From assembly GCA_949285665.1 (NCBI GenBank), contig CASDYC010000003.1:1-38537 (forward strand): a stretch of DNA of 38,537 nucleotides, read 5' to 3'. This document shows positions 1 through 10,500 of this stretch, piece after piece. The position numbers and the translations under genes are program-made. How positions within the stretch are numbered: position 1 is the stretch's first letter; each line of letters starts with the position of its first letter. Under the pieces are notes generated by a model. The model was not told the DNA's origin and did no database searches. It saw only the letters and a list, made by a program, of their open reading frames with translations. The stretch is from an uncultured bacterium. Its GTDB lineage: Bacteria > Bacillota_I > Bacilli_A > RFN20 > CAG-826.

Positions 1-176
1 TTTAGACAATTTAATTTTCCATTCTTATCTCTTGTATCTAGCCAATATTTAATAGTAGATGGTATTAATCCATATTTCTTAGCAAGGGCTCTTCTTCCTT
101 CTTTCCCTTCAAGATATTCATTAATTACTTTTGCTTTAAATTCGTTAGTAAATCTCTTGGGTTTAGTCTTTTTCAT
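1..176 (-). CDS. IS3-type transposase OrfA, N-terminal helix-turn-helix part (partial)
   Basis: This is the first 58 codons of an ORF that runs off the left edge. It starts at the ATG complementary to 174-176, about 10 bases after a GGAGG ribosome site (186-190 on the plus strand). The product is very basic, opens with KKTKPKRFTNEFKAKV, and continues with a helix-turn-helix of the form ALAKKYGLIPSTIKYWL. Both are typical of OrfA of IS3-group elements, which binds the terminal repeats and supplies the N-terminus of the OrfAB transposase after frameshifting. It is too short to assign a subgroup. A domesticated HTH protein with the same fold is a weaker alternative. Confidence 0.7.
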   Translation of the reverse strand, partial: MKKTKPKRFTNEFKAKVINEYLEGKEGRRALAKKYGLIPSTIKYWLDTRDKNGKLNCL

Positions 177-254
177 AATAAAAAACCTCCTAAGTATATT
201 TTAACTTAAGAGGTGTCTAATATGATAATGGTGAACTAAATGGGGTTCAGTTCA
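1..254 (-). mobile_element. Left end of an IS3-family-like insertion sequence, cut by the window edge
   Basis: The minus strand reads, from 254 leftward, TGAACTGAACCCCA, a TG-starting terminus of the kind seen at IS3/IS150-group ends, then a short leader with AGGAGG and the first transposase ORF. The terminal 14 bases are partly repeated inverted just inside (AGTTCA), so the tip can fold on itself. Only this end is visible, so target duplication, the second ORF and the other terminus cannot be judged. The element stops 29 bp from the tRNA-Met gene. Confidence 0.6.
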
Positions 255-283
255 TTAATTTTATCAAAATGTTAGTTATAAGA

Positions 284-360
284 TGGTCGCGGGGGCAGGA
301 TTTGGACCTGCGACCTCCGGGTTATGGGCCCGACGAGCTACCAGGCTGCTCTACCCCGCA
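284..360 (-). tRNA. Initiator tRNA-fMet (anticodon CAU)
   Basis: The minus strand folds into a 77-nt cloverleaf with encoded CCA (complement of 284-286). The anticodon CAU is complementary to 324-326, in a stem with three consecutive G-C pairs (GGG before the loop, CCC after), the initiator hallmark. The first acceptor pair is U1-G72 rather than a Watson-Crick pair, again as expected for an initiator that must not bind EF-Tu. The D-loop AGCAGCCTGGTAGCTCGT matches bacterial fMet tRNAs closely. Confidence 0.95.
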
Positions 361-439
361 ATTTATGTGCTTAATTATTATAATACAAAATACTTAATTA
401 TTGCAAGAATTTTTAAGCACATAACATATATAGGTTATA

Positions 440-1657
440 TTATTTATGGGTTACAATTTCTTTTAATATATTAATAACACAAATTGATTCATCAACATCA
501 ATAAATTCAAATCTTGAATGATAATTATAAGATCCAGTTGCAATATTTGGACATGGGAGTCCTTTATAAGTTAAACTTGCCCCATCAGTTCCGCCTCTAA
601 TAGCTTCAAATTCATAAGAAATATTGAGGTTTTGATAGGCTTTTTCAATTTTATCTACTACTTCTTTATGTTTATCTAATTCTGGCTTCATGTTTTTATA
701 AGCTAATTTAATATCTAAAGAAATAATATCTTTTTTATACATATTATTAATTCTTTCTTTTGATAAATTAGCAATTTCTATCATATAATTTAATTTATTT
801 ATATCATGTTCTCGAATTATATAAACCATAACCGTTTTTTCTTCATTACCATTAATATCTGATAGATGATAAAAACCTTGTCTATTAGAAGTATCTTCTG
901 GTCTTAAAAATTCTGGTAATGAATTATGGAATTTAATTCCAACATTAATTGCATTAATCATTTTATCTTTAGCATATCCTGGATGAATTGCTCTTCCATT
1001 AATTATTACCTTCATAGAAGCTCCATTGAAGTTTTCTGCTTCAATATATCTTAAATCTCCACCATCAATGGTATATCCAAACTTAGATTTAATTTTATCT
1101 ATATCAACATGATCTGCTCCAACTCCAATTTCTTCATCGCTTGTAAAAATAACTTCAATTGGACAGTGTTTTACATTTTTATTATTAACTAGATATTCAA
1201 TTAATTCCATAATAATTGTGATACCAGCTTTATCATCTCCTCCAAGAAGTGTTGTTCCATCGCTAACAATTAAGTTATGACCAATTTTATTTCTTAATAC
1301 TGGATAATCTAATTTTGATAAATATATATTATTACTTAATAAGATATCACTTCCATCAAATTTAACTAATCTTGCTTTAATATCTTTCCCATTTGCTTGA
1401 TTAGAGGTATCAAGATGAGCAATTAAAGCAATAGAATCTTTATTATTTTCATCATTACCTGGAAGATATCCATAAACTGTTGCAAATTTATTAATATATA
1501 AATCAATTAAACCTAATTCTTCTAGTTGTTTTTTTAATAAATTTGCTAAAACAAACTCATTTTCATTACTTGGTTTATCACTAAATACTTCATTACTTGT
1601 TGTATCTATTTTGGAATATTCTTTAAATCTATTATAAAATTTTTCAACTTCTGACAT
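440..1657 (-). CDS. pepT: Peptidase T (tripeptide aminopeptidase)
   Basis: This cytosolic two-zinc metallopeptidase of the M20B family releases the N-terminal residue of tripeptides. The start at MSEVEKFYNRF is preferred over one seven codons upstream because an AGGAG site lies just before it; the protein is then 405 residues, the usual PepT length. Visible motifs in order are AHLDTS (first metal His and Asp), GGDDKAG (bridging Asp), TSDEEIGVGA (catalytic Glu and metal Glu), TIDGG, the dimerisation region around INGRAIHPGYAKDKMINA, and a C-terminal YHSRFE metal His. All key residues are present. It is a single gene; a terminator lies on its upstream side. Confidence 0.95.
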   Translation of the reverse strand: MSEVEKFYNRFKEYSKIDTTSNEVFSDKPSNENEFVLANLLKKQLEELGLIDLYINKFATVYGYLPGNDENNKDSIALIAHLDTSNQANGKDIKARLVKFDGSDILLSNNIYLSKLDYPVLRNKIGHNLIVSDGTTLLGGDDKAGITIIMELIEYLVNNKNVKHCPIEVIFTSDEEIGVGADHVDIDKIKSKFGYTIDGGDLRYIEAENFNGASMKVIINGRAIHPGYAKDKMINAINVGIKFHNSLPEFLRPEDTSNRQGFYHLSDINGNEEKTVMVYIIREHDINKLNYMIEIANLSKERINNMYKKDIISLDIKLAYKNMKPELDKHKEVVDKIEKAYQNLNISYEFEAIRGGTDGASLTYKGLPCPNIATGSYNYHSRFEFIDVDESICVINILKEIVTHK

Positions 1658-1710
1658 AAAATTAACTCCTTTAACCATCTAATATTTTAAACTTTTTTAA
1701 TATATTTCTC

Positions 1711-1750
1711 ATTAAAAATGGACAAATACTTTTTTTAGTATTTGTCCATT
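1711..1750 (-). terminator. Rho-independent terminator of the collagen-like lipoprotein gene
   Basis: A perfect 13-bp stem (1718-1730 with 1737-1749) closes a 6-base loop. On the minus strand it is followed by a short T-rich tail, TTTTTAAT. It sits 36 bases after the stop codon of the lipoprotein gene and before pepT, which is transcribed the same way, so it separates the two units. Confidence 0.8.
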
Positions 1751-1785
1751 GTTTGTTATTTATTATTAATTAAATATATTAATAA

Positions 1786-3826
<2,041 letters not shown>

Positions 3827-3865
3827 TAATATTATGAACTTTTTTATTATTAAAATCAATATTTT

Positions 3866-3889
3866 ATAATTTACATTAATGTAAATTAT
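3866..3889. promoter_or_regulatory. Perfect 24-bp palindrome in the lipoprotein promoter region
   Basis: ATAATTTACATT is followed immediately by its exact reverse complement, with no central gap. It lies 74 bases upstream of the lipoprotein start and directly downstream of a minus-strand TTGACG (-35-like, complement of 3890-3895), so it would occupy the spacer and -10 region. That is an ordinary place for a dimeric repressor operator. The TTACATTAATGTAA core is compatible with Fur/PerR/Zur-type or BlaI/CopY-type sites, but I cannot assign one. Being adjacent to the end of the CRISPR array, it might also act as a hairpin for that transcript, though it lacks a T-run. Confidence 0.5.
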
Positions 3890-3915
3890 CGTCAATAAAT
3901 CATTTTGTTATTAAT

Positions 3916-5603
3916 TAAAAATAAAATTTGAGGATAACACTGCTCCCAAACTAATGTTCAACCTGTTACAATGAGAGGAGGTGTTTAAGAGCTATTGAGG
4001 ATAACACTGCTCCCAAACTACCATATTTTTTAGATACTTTTATAGGGAGTTTAAGAGCTATTGAGGATAACACTGCTCCCAAACTGAGTGATATGTTTAA
4101 TCCAGTTAAATATGGTTTAAGAGCTATTGAGGATAACACTGCTCCCAAACGGTTTCATAAAAGTACCTCCATTATAGCTTGTTTAAGAGCTATTGAGGAT
4201 AACACTGCTCCCAAACATGTAAGGATTAGAATAATCAAATAATTCAGTTTAAGAGCTATTGAGGATAACACTGCTCCCAAACCTCTGGATCAACTTCTTC
4301 TGCTACTTTTGAGTTTAAGAGCTATTGAGGATAACACTGCTCCCAAACTATGATAAACACTAACAGCAATAATACAATGTTTAAGAGCTATTGAGGATAA
4401 CACTGCTCCCAAACAGGTGGCACGAGATATAAAGAAATTTTATAGTTTAAGAGCTATTGAGGATAACACTGCTCCCAAACATGAGTTTGAATGCAGAAAA
4501 AGTGCTATATGTTTAAGAGCTATTGAGGATAACACTGCTCCCAAACATGTGGGTATTAATAATACTAATAGCAATAGTTTAAGAGCTATTGAGGATAACA
4601 CTGCTCCCAAACTAGATTGTCTGTATTTTTGAGCCAAAAATTGTTTAAGAGCTATTGAGGATAACACTGCTCCCAAACTTTATCAGCATCAGATCTAATT
4701 CTTAAACCGTTTAAGAGCTATTGAGGATAACACTGCTCCCAAACTGATCATATAAACAAACTAAATATTTTGTCGTTTAAGAGCTATTGAGGATAACACT
4801 GCTCCCAAACTTGTTTTAAGTTGTCCTAAATAGTAGTTTCGTTTAAGAGCTATTGAGGATAACACTGCTCCCAAACTAATTGTCATGCAAGCACGCACGC
4901 GCGCATGTTTAAGAGCTATTGAGGATAACACTGCTCCCAAACTTTTAATTTGGTCTTTTTGAACGACATAATGTTTAAGAGCTATTGAGGATAACACTGC
5001 TCCCAAACTAAGGTTATAAACGATGTTTCTAATGCTAAGTTTAAGAGCTATTGAGGATAACACTGCTCCCAAACTATGCGTATGAAAACGAAAAAGTAAC
5101 AATAAGTTTAAGAGCTATTGAGGATAACACTGCTCCCAAACATTGTCGCTAGATATGTTTGTGTTTTCATCGTTTAAGAGCTATTGAGGATAACACTGCT
5201 CCCAAACAAAGTAGGAAACTACTAGAAAGGAGGAGAGGTTTAAGAGCTATTGAGGATAACACTGCTCCCAAACGATATAGATATATATTTCTTAGTATTG
5301 TTTGTTTAAGAGCTATTGAGGATAACACTGCTCCCAAACAAACCTTCTCGTGTTACTGGCTCTTTTGCTGTTTAAGAGCTATTGAGGATAACACTGCTCC
5401 CAAACGCCAATTTTCAATGCTACCAAAGATAATTGGTTTAAGAGCTATTGAGGATAACACTGCTCCCAAACTATACAGGATTATTGAGTGTTAATGCTGA
5501 TGTTTAAGAGCTATTGAGGATAACACTGCTCCCAAACCACTTCGTATAATGTTTAGATAGTACCCACGTTTAAGAGCTATTGAGGATAACACTGCTCCCA
5601 AAC
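3916..5603 (-). CRISPR. Type II-A CRISPR array, 26 repeats and 25 spacers
   Basis: Repeats are 36 bp, starting at 3916, 3983, 4049 and then every 66 bp to 5039, and from 5106 every 66 bp to 5568. Spacers are 30 bp, with two of 31 bp (3952-3982 and 5075-5105). On the minus (transcribed) strand the repeat begins GTTTGGGAGCAG and ends GCTCTTAAAC. The 25 copies from 3983 on appear identical; the one at 3916-3951 has lost its left 14 bases, which marks the oldest, trailer end. The youngest end therefore abuts csn2. All spacers read as distinct. Orientation rests on pairing with the tracrRNA and on the leader end. Confidence 0.98.
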
Positions 5604-5667
5604 CTCAAAATAAATGAGGTAATGTTATCCCATACATAAATAATATAATATTTATTTAATTACACAA
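5604..5667 (-). promoter_or_regulatory. CRISPR leader with promoter and leader-anchoring end
   Basis: Only 48 bases separate the csn2 stop from the first repeat. On the minus strand TTGTGT (complement of 5662-5667, inside the end of csn2) and TATTAT (5640-5645) are 16 bases apart, a fair sigma-A promoter. The last bases before the first repeat are TTTTGAG. In type II-A systems the leader ends with ATTTGAG or a close variant, which Cas1-Cas2 uses to direct new spacers. The promoter boxes are read by eye and are less sure than the leader end. Confidence 0.6.
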
Positions 5668-6329
5668 CAATCTTTATCAATTATTATTTTGTTCTCTTTT
5701 AGAATATTTGAAGTCTCATTTATTGTTTCTATATCAAACAAAATTATATCTTTATATGCACATTCTTTTATAATATCTAAAATTTCTTCATCAGAAAAAT
5801 ATTCTTTTAAATGTATTATTATAAAAATAGAGTATTTTTGTAATTCTTGCATTACAAACATATAATTAATTAGTCTTTTTAATAATATTTCTTCATTATC
5901 TTTTATTTTTATATCAAACATTTTAAATAAATCTTCCGTTTTAATCTCATTATTCATATCAAGTTCAATATTTAAGTCCAATGATATTTCCTTTATTATT
6001 TCAAGAGCTTTTTGTTTTATATTATTTATGTCTTCGTCTAGTTTATCATAGTAAGTTTTTTTGATTATTCTATATAAATAATTTATATTTTTCTTATTGT
6101 TTAAATCCAAACTAAAAATATTAAAAATAACAGAAATGTTACTATCAAAATCTAAAATAGAATCGTCTTTATAAAAAGTAAATAAGGAATTATCATTTTG
6201 CAAATATTCAAAATATAAAGATTTAATTAAATCTCTATAGTATTCTTTATTTTCAACTATTAAAGTATTTAATTTATTAGAAGTTAAATAAACTTCTTCA
6301 TTATTTAAATCAAATTTAATTTTAATCAT
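5652..6329 (-). CDS. csn2: CRISPR adaptation protein Csn2 (type II-A)
   Basis: The product is 225 residues, the size of canonical Csn2, a tetrameric ring that slides on DNA ends and assists Cas1-Cas2 in spacer acquisition. The sequence follows Csn2 order: an N-terminal beta segment (MIKIKFDLNNEEVYL), a mid-region of acidic and lysine-rich helices, then a P-loop-fold core with SIFIIIHLKEYFSDEEI and DIILFDIETI resembling the IFVNSGAFLTKDEV and TVLFLEPRE segments of streptococcal Csn2. The start codon overlaps the cas2 stop (ATGA), so translation is coupled. Its presence assigns the locus to subtype II-A. It is the last gene before the leader. Confidence 0.88.
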   Translation of the reverse strand: MIKIKFDLNNEEVYLTSNKLNTLIVENKEYYRDLIKSLYFEYLQNDNSLFTFYKDDSILDFDSNISVIFNIFSLDLNNKKNINYLYRIIKKTYYDKLDEDINNIKQKALEIIKEISLDLNIELDMNNEIKTEDLFKMFDIKIKDNEEILLKRLINYMFVMQELQKYSIFIIIHLKEYFSDEEILDIIKECAYKDIILFDIETINETSNILKENKIIIDKDCCVIK

Positions 6330-6631
6330 AATTTTAAAACCCTTTCATCACTAATTACCACATCAGATTTAAAATCACCTAAAATACACTCAATAGATTG
6401 AAATTGTTTTTCACTTAAAGTTAAACAAGAAACAAAACCATCTTTTGGTAAATTTGCTTTTATATTTTTCATTGTTGAGTTTACAACCGTTTCATTTAGA
6501 CATAATTTTGTATAGACGCTTTCTTGAAACATCGAAAAACCTTGACTTTTTATATACTTTACAAATTTTGTATATTCTCTATGATCTTTTTTTGTAATTG
6601 AAGGTAAATCAAAAAAAATAATTATTCTCAT
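6326..6631 (-). CDS. cas2: CRISPR-associated endoribonuclease-fold protein Cas2
   Basis: This small ferredoxin-fold protein dimerises and bridges two Cas1 dimers in the spacer integration complex. I start it at MRIIIFFDLPS (101 residues), which gives the canonical Cas2 N-terminus with the conserved Asp after the first strand. An ATG 15 bases upstream, overlapping the cas1 stop, is in frame and cannot be excluded, and neither start has a clear ribosome site. The following GFSMFQESVYTKLCL matches Cas2 proteins of type II systems. It ends in TGA within the ATGA overlap with csn2. Confidence 0.92.
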   Translation of the reverse strand: MRIIIFFDLPSITKKDHREYTKFVKYIKSQGFSMFQESVYTKLCLNETVVNSTMKNIKANLPKDGFVSCLTLSEKQFQSIECILGDFKSDVVISDERVLKL

Positions 6632-6635
6632 AAAT

Positions 6636-7514
6636 CTATAAATCATAATATTTTGGAAATTTTATTGAACCAATATCACCATTATTTAATGCATTAATTA
6701 TTGAAGAAACATAAATATTTATTGAATTAGTTAAAGATTGGTTAGTGTTATTAATTGATATATCTAAATTTAAAATTTCTTGAACTTTTTCTTTATTATA
6801 AGTATTACTTATAAAACATTTACATGCAATTATATCGATTAAAGGTCGAAAAGGCTCCATTAAATCACATGAAAAATTAAATTGGTTATATTCATTTTTG
6901 TGATGAATACCAATTTGAGTTAAATACCCAAAACTAATTATTGCTCTATTAAATAAAGATAAAATTATAGAATATCCATAATTTAAAATCATGTTTATAT
7001 CATCATTATTATTTCTTGAAAATCCTTCATAAAATAAAGAATTAAAATATACTTTGGCGGCATGTCCTTCTCTATTTGTAAAGTCTCCATTAACAACGTT
7101 CGACTCAAAATTCTCAAGCAATTCCCAATTATTTTTATCTCTTCCATATTTTTTTAATACATATTTTTGATTTTTGATTTTTTGTTTAATAATTTCTTTC
7201 CAAATAATGTCTTTTAAACCATTATCCCATTTAATTTGTTCTTGTAATCTTTTTGAAGTATTATGAGAACCATATAAAGAATTCAATTGCGCTAATGGAT
7301 TATGTTTTTCGTCACAAAATATAATGTTAATTTTTCTTTTAACCATTTCTATCAGGATACTAGAAGTAATGGAAATATTTGTTGATTCAAAAATAACTGT
7401 CGAAATTTCATCTAAATGAACTCTTTTTATTTCATCAACAGTTCTAAAAACTAAATAATCAAGCGAGTATTCAATTTTTGAATGAGTAGAAATAATTAAA
7501 GTTCTAAATGCCAT
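6636..7514 (-). CDS. cas1: CRISPR-associated integrase Cas1
   Basis: This 292-residue metal-dependent integrase inserts protospacers at the leader-repeat junction. Visible active-site residues are Glu149 in TNREGHAAKVYF, His205 in IGIHHKN and Glu220 in CDLMEPFRPLID; spacing and sequence around them match type II-A Cas1. The N-terminal beta domain begins MAFRTLIISTHSKIEYSLDYL. It starts one base after the cas9 stop codon and ends just before cas2, so cas9-cas1-cas2-csn2 form a tight operon. No disruption is seen. Confidence 0.97.
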   Translation of the reverse strand: MAFRTLIISTHSKIEYSLDYLVFRTVDEIKRVHLDEISTVIFESTNISITSSILIEMVKRKINIIFCDEKHNPLAQLNSLYGSHNTSKRLQEQIKWDNGLKDIIWKEIIKQKIKNQKYVLKKYGRDKNNWELLENFESNVVNGDFTNREGHAAKVYFNSLFYEGFSRNNNDDINMILNYGYSIILSLFNRAIISFGYLTQIGIHHKNEYNQFNFSCDLMEPFRPLIDIIACKCFISNTYNKEKVQEILNLDISINNTNQSLTNSINIYVSSIINALNNGDIGSIKFPKYYDL

Positions 7515-7515
7515 T

Positions 7516-10500
7516 TTATAATTTAATATCTTTGAAGAATAAACCGGTAACTGAGGTTAATCGTAAAGTAGGATTTTCATTAATGAATTTATCCATACTA
7601 ACTCTAAAACGGCCATCTTTTCTATTAAAATATCTTACTGATTCTATTAGATTTTTAATTTGTTCATCAATTTTTAAATTTTTAAAATTGCTTTCTGGTC
7701 CAAGTAATTCAGTAATTTTTATAATTTTTTCTTTGTCTTTAAAATATTCTCTTTCTTTTTTATTTAGTTCATTTAGTAATATATTTTTCAAATCAATATT
7801 TAATTTTTTGGAAATTATATCAAATTTCGAATTTTCTTTATTTCTAACAAATTTATATTCATCTTTACTATTAAATTTTTCTTCATTATTAATATAATCT
7901 TTCTTTTTAATTATTAATTTTAAATATTTTCTATCAGAGTTTTTTAAAAATAAAGGAACAACAGGCGTAAGAATTAATTGTTTATTATTTGATAAATTTA
8001 ATAAAAACTTTGATTGAACATCATCTAGGTAAACTAATGAATTTGGATAAATTTTATTTTCAAGATCAAATTTAACATTTTTATTTGATTTTGAATAAAT
8101 CTCGCATAATCTTTTATTTAATTCATAATTAGTTAAGTTTTTAAAAATTATTGGTACTGATATCATAACTTTTTTATTTTTATCATTTTTCCCAATTACA
8201 AAATATGATCTTGATAAATTGTTAAAACCACCATATTTACTAATATCTGACAATTTATTATTGGAATGGATTGGATATAAAAGTTTATTATTACTTCTAT
8301 CTGGTCTTGCTGTGATATTTTGATCATAGAAAGCCGCATCTAAATACTTTTGTCTAAAAGTTAATAACATATCTTTTTGTTCACATATGTTTATAATTTT
8401 TTTAAGCATTTCTTCATTTACTTTAAATTCGTGTTTTATAACATTTTCAGGATTTAATGTTTTTAAATTTGAAGTATTAATTCCTCTATAATAAGTATAT
8501 CCATAATATTTTTTTAATATATCACCAGCAACAACATTTAAATATGCATCTACGGCATGATGTGTGTCATTTAATTCTCTAACTTTTGTAATTTCATATT
8601 CATTTCTAATATATGATACATTTTCGGCTTTTTGAAATAAAATTTGAGTTTTTGGAAAGATAATTTCAAAAATTTTTCTAACTAGAATATTTGAATAATC
8701 TAAAACATTTAATTGTCTATTAATAAATCCAATTTTTTCTTCTTCACTAATAGGAGTTTTTCTAATTAAAGAATTATATTTTTTAGAACTCATTAATTTC
8801 TTAGAATAAAGATATTTCCATAGTTTTTGGCAATTCTTTTGAATTGTATGATTTAATGGATATGCTGAATTCTTTTCTTTTTGATTTGTATTAACATTAA
8901 CTAAAACTTTATTATCTAAAGAATCATCTTTAATTAAACTTTTTGGAACTATATGATCAACATTATATTTGTCGGTTCCATTAATAACATCATTAAAATC
9001 AATTTGTTTACCAGTATAAATATCATAGCCTAATTGCTTAAAGTATAAATAAATTGACTCGGAATTAATTTTGATATTATTTATTTCATCATCTTTTAAA
9101 TTTTCCAAAGTTTCTGATACACTTTGAATGTTTTCTTTGTAAGTTTCATCAATATCTTTTATTAATGGATTAATTAATTGTTCTAATTCCTTATATCTAG
9201 AAGGTTTCTTTTTACCCTTTCCATTTTTATCTTTTACTTCGTTAGTTCTACGAGTTTCAATAGAAATTAATTGAGGATCATTTTTAGTTATTTTTTTAAT
9301 CTCTTTTGCAATTTTCATTGCTTGAATAGCTGGTCTTCTCATCATTGGAGGAGCACTTTCAATTACTTCATTTAATTTTTCACCAATTTTAAAATTTTCT
9401 GTTTTATCTGCATTTAAAGAATTGATTGTTTCCTGTATGTGGTATTGTTTATCATTCATTAATTGCATTAAATTTTTGGTATTATTTTTTAATAAATCTA
9501 AAATAGAACCGATAACTATGCCATCTTCATCAAAAATTGTATAAGTTAGGAATTTTTTAGATAATTTCCCCCATTCGGTGCATTTTAATTTTCTTATTGC
9601 TTTTTCTTGTTCTCTCGTCAAATTATCAAAATTTTGTTTAATTATTTTAATTGCTTGTTCTTTACTTGAATCAAAAATAGTTAATGTTTTTATTATTATT
9701 TCATCAATCTTGTTAATAATATCCGTTTTTGTTAAATCAAAAACAGGGCTTAAAATTGGCCTAATTTGAGAAGTAAATTCAAAATTATCATTTTCATTAT
9801 CAATTCCTGAAATTACAATTTCATTTTTATATTCTGTATAATTTTCTTTTAAATATTTTTTCATTTGTCGTATTGTTGTCTTTTTATTTTTGTTTATAAA
9901 GTCAAACAATTTTAATTTTATGTCTTGATTAATAACTGAACCATTAATTTTTAATGTATTTAATATATTAAGATTAATAAAATCATTATAAATAATTGAA
10001 CATCTTGGTAAAACACTTTCACCAATTAAATATGTGCAATCACTAACATGATCATCAATAAATTTTTTACTTGTTTTATCTTTATCAACTAATTCACTAA
10101 AATTCCAAGGCAAAATCTTTTCATAATTGTTACTTTTAAAAACAACATTTGAATATTTTGATTTATCATTTATTGGACCATAGTAATATTCAATTTTATA
10201 TCTAAATATATCCTTTATTTTTTGTATATTATTATCCTTTTTTAAAAATTCAAAATGTTTACTCGCATTTTTTAAAATAATATCAAGTTCTTTTTCATGA
10301 AATTGATGCGGAAATGAACTACTATTTACATCAGAAATTCGTTGCAAAAATGAATTATTTTTAATTGCTAACTCAATTTTATTTAGATACTCTTGTAATC
10401 TAGGATCGCTATCTATTTTAGATTTAAAACCTTCGTTACTTTTTATACTACTTATAAAATCTTTACAACTATTTAAAAAAGAATTATAACCCTTTTCTTT

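Noticed and set aside
283-474. Plus-strand ORF over the tRNA-Met
   Set aside because: It overlaps the tRNA and the end of pepT and has no ribosome site.
3966-5494. Several 60-113 codon ORFs within 3966-5494
   Set aside because: They are reading frames through the CRISPR repeats (every one repeats LRAIEDNTAPK or its complement-strand counterpart).
3916-5603. Array transcribed from the plus strand, opposite to cas genes
   Set aside because: The plus-strand repeat resembles streptococcal repeats at its start, but the tracrRNA pairing, leader end and degenerate distal repeat all favour the minus strand.
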